Shown: piece after piece, positions 7,484-17,500 of the stretch
Layout: each line of letters starts with the position of its first letter
How positions within the stretch are numbered: position 1 is the stretch's first letter
Assembly: GCA_947169385.1 (NCBI GenBank)
Contig: CAMVPR010000001.1
Location: forward strand, 62,001 to 126,000
Direction of reading: 5' to 3'
Origin: an uncultured Lachnospiraceae bacterium
GTDB lineage: Bacteria; Bacillota; Clostridia; Lachnospirales; Lachnospiraceae
Length of the DNA: 64,000 nt
Notes under the pieces: generated by a model
Databases searched by the model: none
What the model was told of the DNA's origin: nothing
The model's input: only the letters and a program-made list of their open reading frames with translations
Made by a program: the position numbers and the translations under genes

Positions 7484-8659
7484 TTAGTTTCCTGAAGGTG
7501 CAGCCTGTGCGTTTCCACTTGCAGCATAATCAATTGTAACTGTTGCACCAGGGATTACCATAGTCTTCTTGTCAGCCTTGGTACGAACGAAAAGCTTGCT
7601 TGTTGCAGGAGCTTTCTTAGCACCTAACTCAATCTTCTTGTCTTTAACAGCTGTCCACTTAGAACCTACTGCTGTACCAATGTTGTACTCAAGAGCAACA
7701 TCTGTGGTAAATGTTACCTTAATACCATCAGCTGATGAATATGTATATGTGTAATCATTTGAATCAAGTGCTTTCTGACCGAATGAAGCTGAACCAATCT
7801 TAGAAGCGATTGCCTTCTTACCTTCTGCCTTGTAAACCTGTACAAGGCCCTTGTCTGCTTTGGTTAATTCCAACGTTACTTTATCGTCAGCTGTCTTCCA
7901 ATCGCTCTCCCAAGCAGCATCTCCACTAACTAAACGATACTTGCATCCCTTAGGAATATTAGCAACGCCTTTAGCGTAGTTGATTGATACTGCAGGAGCA
8001 TTAGCTCTCTTCTTAATCTTTACGTTAATTGTCTTAGCATCAGCCTGAACAGCACCTTTAACCTCACAGTCCTTATCGTTGTACTTAACAGTTGCCTCTG
8101 CAGAAACATTCTCTTTTCCTGTAGGAGTTATTGATGCAGTTATACCAGTGTTAAGCGTTTCCTCATCATCCACTAGAGCTACGCCGTTCTCAAATATTAA
8201 ATCTGATTCCACTTCGCCTTTATAATCAGCACCACCTGCAGTTAACGATACTTTATAAGCATCACCTGAAACCTCAACTTTAGCCTTATATTTAGCATTA
8301 TTCTTAGTCACAGCATAGAATATTGGATCGGTGTATGAAACACCATCTGAGCTAACTGTTCTAAAAGCAACATAAACGTCTTTCTTAGGATTAATGGTGA
8401 TTGATCCGTAACCACTTGCACCTTTATATGTGTCCCAAGACTTGATTGCAGCTACTTTGCCATTCTTAACAGATGTAACAGCCACCTGTGCTTCTTTATT
8501 AGCGCCAGCAAACTCAAATCCTCCACCGGACCCAAAACTTGTTATTGTAAATTCTCCTTCTGCGCTAGCTGTTACCTTAGCGCCTATTGCACTAAATGCT
8601 GTTGCAAATGCCATAGCAAACGCCAAGACAAATGCGATTGTTTTCTTCATAGTTCTCAT
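7484..8659 (-). CDS. Secreted modular surface protein C
   Basis: This 391-residue paralog of the 5923 protein starts at ATG 8659 (MRTMKKTIAF), seven bases after AAGGAGGT. A longer frame to 8707 lacks such a site. The signal peptide is identical in protein and almost identical in DNA to proteins A and B. The mature part has ANKEAQVAVTSVKNGKVAAIKSWDTY, INPKKDVYVAFRTVSSDG and NVKIKKRANAPAVSINYAKGVANIP. Unlike A and B it has a good ribosome site and a consensus-like promoter with a leader of about 336 nt, so it looks like the well-expressed member. Function is unknown. Confidence 0.85.
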   Translation of the reverse strand: MRTMKKTIAFVLAFAMAFATAFSAIGAKVTASAEGEFTITSFGSGGGFEFAGANKEAQVAVTSVKNGKVAAIKSWDTYKGASGYGSITINPKKDVYVAFRTVSSDGVSYTDPIFYAVTKNNAKYKAKVEVSGDAYKVSLTAGGADYKGEVESDLIFENGVALVDDEETLNTGITASITPTGKENVSAEATVKYNDKDCEVKGAVQADAKTINVKIKKRANAPAVSINYAKGVANIPKGCKYRLVSGDAAWESDWKTADDKVTLELTKADKGLVQVYKAEGKKAIASKIGSASFGQKALDSNDYTYTYSSADGIKVTFTTDVALEYNIGTAVGSKWTAVKDKKIELGAKKAPATSKLFVRTKADKKTMVIPGATVTIDYAASGNAQAAPSGN

Positions 8660-8995
8660 AATGATTACCTCCTTGTAATAATTTCTGAGTTCTGTTGTCG
8701 AACCCATAAGTTAAATATTTAGTTACGAGTCCGATCATGCCCGGGCCCCCGGCAAATGTTGTGAACGCGTCTTCCAGTGAACCTGCTCACAACGCATGAC
8801 CCAACACCTATTATATGTATCGGTCCACATGTCATGATACTTAACACCTAAATTCAAATTTTTTTAAAATCTCTCCATGACGCTTAAATACTGAATCTAG
8901 AGTGTGTCACCCCGTTCACATATGACCTCAGTGCACATAAAAATCTTCAATATGCGAATCCGTTCACTAATCTTTATATGCTTTCACGGTCGTTA
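8660..8995 (-). promoter_or_regulatory. Long structured 5' leader of surface protein C
   Basis: From a start near 8995 to the ATG the transcript would carry about 336 untranslated bases. Visible stems include GTTGTGA/TCACAAC enclosing about 22 bases near 8757-8792, and a TGCC/GGCA stem with a GGG/CCC core near 8738-8755. No known riboswitch core was recognised. A stabilising or regulatory role is inferred. Confidence 0.5.
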
Positions 8996-9001
8996 ATAGT
9001 G

Positions 9002-9030
9002 ATTGTACCACAAAACGACCTTATTTTCAA
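9002..9030 (-). promoter_or_regulatory. Predicted sigma-A promoter of surface protein C
   Basis: On the minus strand, TTGAAA (9025-9030), a 17-bp spacer and TACAAT (9002-9007) preceded by TGG (an extended -10). Confidence 0.65.
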
Positions 9031-9094
9031 TAATAAATGTCCCTGTAATCTTAAAAATATGTGAGAAAATACATTTTAAAAATGATAAAGCAGG

Positions 9095-12000
9095 TTAAAC
9101 TCCCGGCGCTTTTACAGCCTTTTTATCATTTGCCTGTACGTTCTTGGCGCCCTCTTGTTTGGCAGCTTCCCTGATGCTGTTAGTCAACGCTTTGGACTCC
9201 CTTGTTCCGAAAAGCCTGTTCAATTCAACAATATTGATATTAAGCTTATTGGCACCATTATCCTTAACTGCGCTGTTTGCCTGCTGAAGCATCTTGCCGG
9301 TAACCGCCTGACATCCCGTATATGCATTAAGAACCGCAAGGCTGTCAAGAGCAAGCATTAACCCATACTCATCACGCTCTACCGTATTGACCTTTTCAAA
9401 TGAATCCTTGATAGCCTTCATAAGCTTAACATTGGCTTTTCTGAACTTATATGAGTTCATACCGACAAGCGTCTTGTCCTTTGCGTCTATGTCTTTTATC
9501 TCAGTAAGAGCTTCCAGTATCTTCGCCGTGTATTCATTTACATGAGCAGGCTTCTTTACGTCCAAGAGCTCAGATATGCTTTCCTGATATTTCACCTGCG
9601 ACTCGAATATATTCCTATATCCTGCCTTGCCAACCTCATACAGAGATTGCTCAAGCTCTTTCTTAACATCCAAAGCTCTGAATGTGACACCAAGTGCGTG
9701 ATGAAGCTTTAAAGGCCCGTTTACGGTTTGGGTAACATTCTTAAGAGCATCAATTGCATAAAGAGTTCTAATCTCCTCGCCTCTTTTAATAATTTCTGCT
9801 TCGTTAAAAGGCATGTTCGCTTCCTGGTACTCCATCGCCGCAAGCATATTACCGAGGTCTATGGCTCTTTTTTTCTGCAGAGCTTTGTTTAATTCATTAT
9901 CCTCTAAGGTTATATTGTCTTCCTTTTTGGTACGGCAATTATCAATAAACCTTTCGTATTTCTCCTCATCAGTCACAGGAACCTTCTTCTCTTTTTCAGC
10001 CTCATCTAAAGCTTCTTTGGCTTTTAAAGCATCATATTCCTCTACACCGCCTGCTTTTAAAATCTCATACTCCTTAAGAAGCTTTGCTTCGTTGCTGTTT
10101 TCATCGATAAAAGCCCTTCTCATCTCCTTTCGACCCTTTTCAAGCTCAATCTGCCTTTTGGCTTCTGCTGCTTTGTTAAGCTTGGCTTCATGAGCCTTGA
10201 TTAGCCGGTCGGCAAGATGATACGCCTTACGAGCACCATTGTAACGATTCTCGCCCATCTCGGAACGGTCTTCAGGAAGCTTTTTATCCTTGTCCTTTTC
10301 TGTCATATAGTTGGCTGCGCTGTCTCTAAGGTCCACCAAAACCTTTAGTTCATCAGGAGTAAAGGTTCTGTCGGAGGTCTCAAAGTCCACATATGTCTCT
10401 TTATCACTATTATAGGCAGTAGCAAAACTATCAAAAGCGTTCTGAAACGCAGTAAACTCCGGTGTATCGCTGTGGCGAAATCTTTTTTTGAATTTAACAA
10501 GATTATTCAGCTCATCAATCTTTTCATCCATTGTCTTGTTATCCAGGTCATCATGGTAATGTTGAGTTACAAGCTTCTGTCCTAATGTAAGCGACTTATC
10601 CATTGTCTTTTTAATATCCTTGCTGAAATAATCCCATTCGGCAGCTATCAATTCACCCGTTATTTTGTAATGCTTGTCTTTGGACATCCGGGTTACTTCA
10701 AGACTCAGCTTATAAAAATCCTGATAAAATCTACGCCTCTCCTCATCTGTAGACGGATATGGCTTATCCTTTATCCTCTCATTATAAAAGTTCCTAAGAC
10801 TTTCTTTAACGCTTAAATCTTTGGCAGTCCATGGTTTATCTTTAAGGTTAAAGGTGCTTTTTAAAACAATATGAATTCTCTCTATATGCTTAAGCTCATC
10901 TACAGGCCATCCCATATCAAGCGCATTGGATAAAGCCTTAACATGTTCCATTCTGTATGCCGCACCTCTGGCACCCGTGAAATCCTTATCGTCATTCGGG
11001 TCAAAGCCCATAGCGTTTAATTCATGCCAATACTTAGAATTAAGGATATCATGATAAGCAGGATTATCGTTATATTCTTTCTCAACAAGATTCTTTATAT
11101 TGTCAGCTATATCCTTGTCCTCCTTACTCACCTCTTGTCCTAACTTCTCCTGATTCTCAACTTTTTTTACAATTGCGAGATAGTCGATATGTTTATTATC
11201 TCCATCTTTTTTCTTGAGGGCTTTAATTACCCCTTCTCTGATTTTTAAAAATGCTAATCTCTTATATTCAACCTCACCATTCGCTAAAGAATCATATGCT
11301 GACATATAATCATCAAGTGCTTTCTTATATCTCTCCCTCTCCTTTAATTCTTCTATGTAGTTATTCTTGGCTCTTTGGCTTTTATTCTCTTCTAAATCAC
11401 AGGCCATATTGATAAGATTAATTCCGGCATCTCTGTAATCGTTATATGGATAGTATTTATGAGCATTGGTCCATATTTCTCTTGATACACCCCCGCCTTT
11501 ATATCCTTCTACTGCTATAATAGGCATATCACCGTCATATCCACGATAATTAATGCCAAAGGACATCTCATCCATAAGAAATCCTCTTGAACCTAAAACC
11601 TTTAGCATCCTTATATATGCTTTATGAAACTGTACCTCCTTAAGCTCCTCAGAATATTCATCTTGAGGTGTATTCTTAACAATAAGGTCAATGTAATCTT
11701 CGTACTTCTTAAGATAAGCTCTAAACTCCTTCTCCGAAGCCTTTGTAAGTGTCCTCTGTAGGGCAATATTAGCCTCTATCCTTAAATCTCCCTTTTCTAC
11801 ATATTCCTGATTTTCAAAATAATCAGAGAAATCATATTCTGCTTTCTTATAAACCGGAGTAACCTTAGGAGGCGCACCCTTCTTCTTTTTATCTTTATGT
11901 TTTTTTTCAGCCTCCTCCTGTTTCTTTCTTGTGGCTTCTTCATCTATAACATCCATATTTTGATATATCTTTTTGTAATAATCAGCAAATGTGGGTCCCT

Positions 12001-12109
12001 TATAACCACCTGCACGGAGTTTATCTTCTATAGGCTTAAACATTCCAAACAGCGACTCCGCTCCACTGAAAAAAAACATGTCATCAGCATCTAATCTGTA
12101 TTTTGGCAT
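9095..12109 (-). CDS. Large Lys/Glu-rich helical protein of unknown function
   Basis: This 1004-residue frame has AGGAGGG before ATG 12109. I do not recognise the family. It has no signal peptide or membrane segment. After the opening MPKYRLDADDMFFFSGAESLFGMFKPIEDKLR it is very charged (EEAEKKHKDKKKKG near 65-78) and mainly helical, with coiled-coil-like runs at about 640-760 (AKLNKAAEAKRQIELEKGRKEMRRAF). No catalytic motif is evident. It is flanked by secreted-protein genes in the same orientation. A large cytoplasmic, scaffold-like protein is the most that can be said. Confidence 0.75.
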   Translation of the reverse strand: MPKYRLDADDMFFFSGAESLFGMFKPIEDKLRAGGYKGPTFADYYKKIYQNMDVIDEEATRKKQEEAEKKHKDKKKKGAPPKVTPVYKKAEYDFSDYFENQEYVEKGDLRIEANIALQRTLTKASEKEFRAYLKKYEDYIDLIVKNTPQDEYSEELKEVQFHKAYIRMLKVLGSRGFLMDEMSFGINYRGYDGDMPIIAVEGYKGGGVSREIWTNAHKYYPYNDYRDAGINLINMACDLEENKSQRAKNNYIEELKERERYKKALDDYMSAYDSLANGEVEYKRLAFLKIREGVIKALKKKDGDNKHIDYLAIVKKVENQEKLGQEVSKEDKDIADNIKNLVEKEYNDNPAYHDILNSKYWHELNAMGFDPNDDKDFTGARGAAYRMEHVKALSNALDMGWPVDELKHIERIHIVLKSTFNLKDKPWTAKDLSVKESLRNFYNERIKDKPYPSTDEERRRFYQDFYKLSLEVTRMSKDKHYKITGELIAAEWDYFSKDIKKTMDKSLTLGQKLVTQHYHDDLDNKTMDEKIDELNNLVKFKKRFRHSDTPEFTAFQNAFDSFATAYNSDKETYVDFETSDRTFTPDELKVLVDLRDSAANYMTEKDKDKKLPEDRSEMGENRYNGARKAYHLADRLIKAHEAKLNKAAEAKRQIELEKGRKEMRRAFIDENSNEAKLLKEYEILKAGGVEEYDALKAKEALDEAEKEKKVPVTDEEKYERFIDNCRTKKEDNITLEDNELNKALQKKRAIDLGNMLAAMEYQEANMPFNEAEIIKRGEEIRTLYAIDALKNVTQTVNGPLKLHHALGVTFRALDVKKELEQSLYEVGKAGYRNIFESQVKYQESISELLDVKKPAHVNEYTAKILEALTEIKDIDAKDKTLVGMNSYKFRKANVKLMKAIKDSFEKVNTVERDEYGLMLALDSLAVLNAYTGCQAVTGKMLQQANSAVKDNGANKLNINIVELNRLFGTRESKALTNSIREAAKQEGAKNVQANDKKAVKAPGV

Positions 12110-12193
12110 ATTCTATCCCTCCTGAATCTAAAAATATTTCTATGTATGTATTATACATTAAATGTTATAACAAATGTGCAACACTATCATAAA

Positions 12194-12218
12194 AAGCGGC
12201 GATATGTTATCACCGCTT
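12194..12218 (-). terminator. Terminator of the 12271 gene
   Basis: On the minus strand an AAGCGGTGAT/ATCGCCGCTT stem is followed by TTT, 50 bases after the stop. Confidence 0.75.
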
Positions 12219-12270
12219 AATTAGTCCTGTTAATGTAAAACAAGTTATTGATTTAAGAATATACAGGGTA

Positions 12271-13626
12271 TTACTTTACAGCCCCAACACATACATAATC
12301 ACTCGCGATAAGTCCGTATCCACAATCTCCGGAGCTTCTTATATATACCTTGCTTCCGGATACAGCACCGCCAATCTTGGCAGTTCCCTTAACCTTAACG
12401 CATCTGGCCTGTGGTGAATCAAGTGTTGCCCCGGGCTTAACAATCTGAACATCATAGGAAAGTCCGGTTTCATTAACAACAGTAAGAAAACCGTTACTGC
12501 TGCTGTAGCTGACATTAATCCTCTTATTGTCATACGGTCCGACAATGTAACTTCCGTTGACATCGTTGCTCTCCGATGCCTTAGATCCTGATGAAGCGTA
12601 AGCATCCGGCATAGGTACCACATAATAGTTAAATACCTTAATTCTAGATGCCGGCGCAACTTTCGTTGCCACCTTCCTAATCTCTATATATCCTGATGAA
12701 GGAACAGCCGCATTGCCCTTAATAAGATACTCTGTTCCAACTCCCTCGGTAGTCCATGCTGACGCGCTTCCCGGATTGGTAGGAGTTCCTGTAACGAATC
12801 TGTACTCAGTTCCCGCAGGAAGCTTAACCTTACCTGCAACATAGTTAAATACAGCCGCCGGAGCAGCACCCTCTGCCTTAACAGTAACTCTTGTCTCCTT
12901 GCCCGCAAGCATACCTGCTACATAAACAGGAATAGGAGATGTAGATTCCTTGCTCTCATATATGATGTCATTAGCTGCTGTGCTCGCAGTCGCACCGGCA
13001 AGGCTATAACTCTCAGGCTTAACCCTCAAGAACACTGATGCGCCTCGTCTCACAAGCGACTTCATATCCATAGAAGAAGCATCACTCCAGCCTGTGCCAT
13101 ACAATCTGTAATCAAGCTTGTCTACCGACACTGCAGCCTTGGTAGTCTTGTTAATCACATTCAGCGTAGGCGTATCAGTCGAGTAATCAACGCTTCCCGA
13201 AAGCTTGTCTATGTTGGCATTAAACTTCACTGCAAATGTATCACTGTAGCTACCATTCTTGTCAAGCGCCTTAAGCAAAACAATATTGTCCTTGCCATTA
13301 TTCAAAGTAGAAAGATCTATGCTTAGTTCCTTAGCGCTACTGTAATCATATATGTTCCATGCGCTGGCCTTGGCTATCTTCGCAGAAGCACCATTGACCT
13401 TGCTTGATTTAATAGTTGCAACGCCCATGTATATCTCGTTGACGCCGGTAAGTCCCTTGCTTACAACCAAAGCCTGTGAAGATCCCGAATACGAAACCGC
13501 TCCCTTAGAAAATGTTGTAACATCCGCACCGGTTACATATTTATCGTTGCCTGTATATGCAAATGAAGCCAGTATCGCAATGATTATTGTGATTACTGCT
13601 CCCTTTCTTATAGTAGCTTCTCTCAT
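12271..13626 (-). CDS. Secreted modular surface protein D
   Basis: This 451-residue protein has AGGAGG before ATG 13626 and a signal peptide or anchor (KGAVITIIIAILASFAYTG, residues 8-26). The mature region follows the plan of proteins A-C: EIYMGVATIKSSK...WNIYDY, then TRVTVKAEGAAPAAVFNYVAGKVKLPAGTEYRFVTG, which aligns with NVKIKKRANAPAVSINYAKGVANIPKGCKYRLVSG of protein C. It is therefore a diverged fourth family member with its own signal sequence. No enzyme motif is visible. A surface-exposed role is inferred. Confidence 0.8.
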   Translation of the reverse strand: MREATIRKGAVITIIIAILASFAYTGNDKYVTGADVTTFSKGAVSYSGSSQALVVSKGLTGVNEIYMGVATIKSSKVNGASAKIAKASAWNIYDYSSAKELSIDLSTLNNGKDNIVLLKALDKNGSYSDTFAVKFNANIDKLSGSVDYSTDTPTLNVINKTTKAAVSVDKLDYRLYGTGWSDASSMDMKSLVRRGASVFLRVKPESYSLAGATASTAANDIIYESKESTSPIPVYVAGMLAGKETRVTVKAEGAAPAAVFNYVAGKVKLPAGTEYRFVTGTPTNPGSASAWTTEGVGTEYLIKGNAAVPSSGYIEIRKVATKVAPASRIKVFNYYVVPMPDAYASSGSKASESNDVNGSYIVGPYDNKRINVSYSSSNGFLTVVNETGLSYDVQIVKPGATLDSPQARCVKVKGTAKIGGAVSGSKVYIRSSGDCGYGLIASDYVCVGAVK

Positions 13627-13648
13627 GGTGATACCTCCTATATATTAA

Positions 13649-13692
13649 GTTGTCCTACGCTCACGCTACGGACAAAGATTCTTCGCTTCGCT
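13649..13692. repeat. REP-like repeat
   Basis: A GTCC...GGAC arm precedes AAAGATTCTTCGCTTCGCTC and AGAATGACA. It lies in the short upstream region of surface protein D. Confidence 0.75.
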
Positions 13693-13824
13693 CAGAATGA
13701 CATAAATACTTATATCATGTATTATATCGTCATTTTCCTAAATCTTCTACACCCATTTATTAAAAAAACTATATATACATAGTATACCCAAACTCCATAA
13801 CATAACAACCATATTTTATTGAAA

Positions 13825-13843
13825 AAAGAGTGTGAAATACTCT
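13825..13843 (-). terminator. Second, tandem terminator of the predicted non-coding RNA
   Basis: On the minus strand an AAGAGT/ACTCTT stem is followed by a T run, 18 bases beyond the first terminator. Confidence 0.7.
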
Positions 13844-13849
13844 TACAAA

Positions 13850-14329
13850 TACACAAATAACGGGGAGGCAACGCGCCTCCCCGGATTATATCAATATTTA
13901 ATTGACTTAACTAAATTGACATCGGATACATTCCCTATCCACATGTCTCCACACTCAATACCATACTCAGCTAACTCTATATCAATATATCTATAATCGA
14001 ACCTAAACTGTACTCGTCGATCGAGCGCCCATCGCGCCCCATACAAAAATAGAACTTCTAGCTACTATCTCGCGGATCACAGCGCACCTTACAGGTCGCT
14101 ACCGCTATGAGAAACAAACAGGAAATTAAGTGTACCGGCGTTCATAACCATTCCGATGTTGTATGCGAAAACATACTACGCAAACCTTACAACTATATAT
14201 TAAAGGCTGAAAGTGTGGAAACCCTGTCTGCCACCCATCATATTAAGTTGTAACAACGCTACCACTCTCCTTTCGAGAATCGGGCCTCGCCCGTAGCTGC
14301 ACGCGTCTTTAGTTGCTCATCACTGACTG
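13850..14329 (-). ncRNA. Predicted ~480-nt structured non-coding RNA, family not recognised
   Basis: The stretch has no credible reading frame on either strand but has a complete transcription unit on the minus strand: a consensus promoter, then about 470 nt, then two terminators. Visible helices in transcript order are GGGC/GCCC near 14281-14291, TTCTC-GAAA-GGAGA, GTATG/CATAC near 14161-14176, CTCG/CGAG near 14010-14022, and a compound stem GACAT..GGATA/TATCC..ATGTC at about 13918-13948. I looked for tmRNA, RNase P, SRP and 6S signatures and did not see them. Large ornate RNAs such as ROOL, GOLLD or raiA are possible. It starts about 210 bases after jetC on the same strand. Confidence 0.7.
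13861..13883 (-). terminator. Strong GC-rich terminator of the predicted RNA
   Basis: A perfect 9-bp stem CGGGGAGGC/GCCTCCCCG with a 5-base loop is followed on the minus strand by TTATTTGTGTATTTG. Confidence 0.85.
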
Positions 14330-14334
14330 TATTG

Positions 14335-14363
14335 ATATTATCATATCAAACTATAAATGTCAA
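14335..14363 (-). promoter_or_regulatory. Consensus sigma-A promoter of the predicted RNA
   Basis: On the minus strand, TTGACA (14358-14363), exactly 17 bp, then TAATAT (14335-14340). This is the best promoter match I noticed in the window. Transcription should begin near 14328. Confidence 0.8.
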
Positions 14364-14484
14364 TACAATTTTGATATTTTTATTAAGTTTTTTGAAATTG
14401 TTGTTGATAACCTAGAATTGTATGTACTTTTAGTACAATTCGCTTCATTTGTCATAAAATTAACAAAGTGGAGTTTATAATAAT

Positions 14485-14532
14485 TGCCCTTCTTTCGAAG
14501 GGCAAAGATTCTTCGCTTCGCTCAGAATGACA
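14485..14532. repeat. REP-like repeat abutting the jetC stop
   Basis: A TTGCCCTTC/GAAGGGCAA hairpin plus AGATTCTTCGCTTCGCTC and AGAATGACA, ending five bases from the jetC stop codon. Confidence 0.8.
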
Positions 14533-14536
14533 AGTT

Positions 14537-17500
14537 TTATATAAACTCAAAACTGCTCTGAGAGTAATCCACCTTCTTATACTCAACCTCGGTCTTGTCA
14601 ATCTGGCTTCTGTAATCGGCAACAACGGTCTGCTGTTTGTCTCCCACAAGCTTCTGTTCAAGAACATAGTTAACGTCGAATCTTCCGGTAATCGCAGGAG
14701 TTGTACCTCTTGCAGGAACAATAAGCTGAACGTTATTGACCTTAAGCATTTCAAAAATAGGCTCCCAGATGTATATATCCTTGGCAGCTCCAAAAGGATT
14801 GTCAATAAATATAACCTTCTTAAGAGTGTTATTGTCACTGTTAACCGCATGAATATTGGCGATGTAGTTGATAATAGAAATCAAGAACTGGATATAAATA
14901 CCCTGCGACTGTCCGGTAGAACCGACAGCCTCCTCGTATTTCAAGTACCTACTCTGCTCTCTTATGCGCTCCCTCTTATATAACATAAGCTTAATTGCAT
15001 TCATGTCGGTAACCACAGCAGAGAACATCCTCTTTAACGACAAACCATTCCTGATAAACTTAATCCTATCGTCAGGATTGTCATATCTGTCGACACCTTT
15101 AACAATCTCATCTATATACGAAGACATACTCTCCTTAACTTCATCATCATCAAGATACGGTATATTAAGAGAAATCATCGAAACAGGCTCATTGTCAAGT
15201 GTAATCATAGACAACTTCGCAAGACGCTTAAGCTCTGTCTTGACATCCTGACATCTCAAGATACACTGGCTCTCGAAATTGCTCTTAATAAGCTCCATAT
15301 CGGAGATACCCTGCTCTATCCTCTCCTGCTCCAAGCTGATAAAGCCAATCATGTCATTTAAACTAATCTCTAAATCATCAAATCCGGAAATACTGTCAGG
15401 AAGGTTAATATCCCTCTTAACAACCTCGGCAAGCTCATAGGCCTCGAGCTCTTTAAGAGTCTCCGCTGCCTTCATCTTGTAGTCCTCTAAGTCAACCTTA
15501 GCCCTCTGTTCCTTCCTTATTGACTGTTCAAATGCTTCCTGGCACGCCTTAAGCTGATCAACCTTATACTCAGACATATCTATAAGCTTGGACTCATCCT
15601 CCATCTCAAGATTATAAAGGCTCTTAAGCCTCTTGACATCCTTATAAATATCCTGTTTCTTAGACATAAGCTTCTGTCCCTGAATAAATGCATCAGTAAG
15701 CTCCGCCTTATGCTTAATCAACTCGTTAAGTTGCTTCTTCTCGTCATCAATAATTCTAGAAAGCTCCTCCTCGGTAACATCAACTCGCTGATAGCTGATA
15801 CCCTCGCTTTGAAGTCCCTTCTTGCCGTGCTCAATAACACCTTCAAGTCGACTCCTGTTAAGTCTTACTCCGTCTTCGGCTTCTCTGACCTCGTCAAGTT
15901 TAGCGACGTACTTGTCAACATTTGCCTCTAGACGATCAATCTCGGATGAACTAACCATAACGAGATCACCTGAAGCGTAAAGCTTTTCAAACTCGTCAAG
16001 ATCAGCATTTCTGCGCTTAAGACCTTTCATGAGCTTATCCATATTTCTGTCAAATGTATCTATGAGCGCCTGCTTATCCTCTAAATTGGCAAGTCTCTTC
16101 TCAACTACAGCCCTCATAGCTTTGAACTCGACGTCAAGCTGCTCCTCATTGTAGCCAAGATCGAGAACCGGCTTGCCTTTGTAGTACTCGGCGTACTGCT
16201 CGTTCCAAAGCTTCTCGCCCTCAAATATCTGCTCATCGTAATTCTTCTTAAGCTCTCTTACTTCCTTGAGCCTATTATTGTCGGCATCAATTCTTGCCGA
16301 AACATCATCGAGTTGCGCCTTTAGAACATTTGCCTGCTCTAAAGCCTCCTGATGCTCGGAACCGACAGCCTCGAATTCCTTATAAAGCTCCTCAATGTGC
16401 TCTAGAATCGCAATCTCTTTCTTGATGGAAACACCTTGCTCATTGACAACTTCCATCACCTCGTGAATCTTCTTCTCTTCCTCCGCTAAAGCCTTCTCCT
16501 CCTCATCAAGACGCGAAAGCTCAGCATCATAATCAACAACCTCCTCAGGCGCATCAGCAAGAACAGAGTCAAGAATTCCCTTGAGCTGAATCTGCTCCAT
16601 AACAAAATACGCATCTTCCTCGTAAACTTTACACATATCTTCAAGCTGACTGTTGCTAAGTTCAAGCCTTGAAAGCCTTGCCTGAAGCTCGCTAAGGCCG
16701 TCTGAATTAGCGTTGACGTCAAGGAAAATGTCTTCTCTACCGCTAAGGAACACCATTCCCTTAGCAGTCTTAGCGCCCTCTCCTAAAGCATTCTTGGCAA
16801 TAACAGGGATAAGAGTCTCCGAAGCCAAATCCCTCAAGTATCTGTCATCGTTAATGCTTGTAATATCGGTATCATTTGCATCAACTACAATTGAAACTGC
16901 AAGATACGGCCAATTACCGAGAACCTGAGCCCTCTCATCGCCATCGAGCTCAAGAATATAGTCCTGTCCCAACTCAGCGTCAATACCATGTCTCTCGGTT
17001 ATATAATCACGAATCTCAGCCAAAAGGTCGAGGTTAGCAACCTGCCTGCCTTCCTCTCTCGCCTCAATCTGCCTCTTCAACTTATCGTAAGACTTAACGC
17101 CCTCGTTCCACTCTAGTACAGCCCTTTTGTATTTGCTAAGCAAATGCTTGTAAAGTTCGTTCAAATCCTTGTTAGGAAGCTCCTTGCCGTAAGCGGTAAC
17201 CAAAGCCTCCGCCCTTGCTCTGCCGGCCTCAATCAAAGACTCGAGCTTATCAGCCTTACCCTCACTATCTTTCATATGCGAAAGAATAGCCTCATATTCA
17301 CGCCTCTTAAGATTAATCTCGTAACTTGCCTGATCAATCTTCTTAAGCTGCTCCTCGTTCTTTCTGTATTCTTTCTCGGCACCGTTAAGCTTTCTCTCAT
17401 ACTCTCTTAACAGCTTGGTGGCATCCTCCAAAAGTAGAAGACTGGTCTTCTTGCGCTCAACATTAAGCTCTTTGTCAAGTCTGTCAAGATTCTTCTTAAT

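Noticed and set aside
13850-14329. tmRNA or RNase P RNA
   Set aside because: No tag frame, CCA end or TPsiC-like GTTCGA arrangement fits a tmRNA, and the GAGGAAAGUCC/ACAGAA signature of RNase P was not seen.
13850-14536. A jetD gene or its remnant after jetC
   Set aside because: No frame with topoisomerase VI-like or DUF2220 features is present on either strand.
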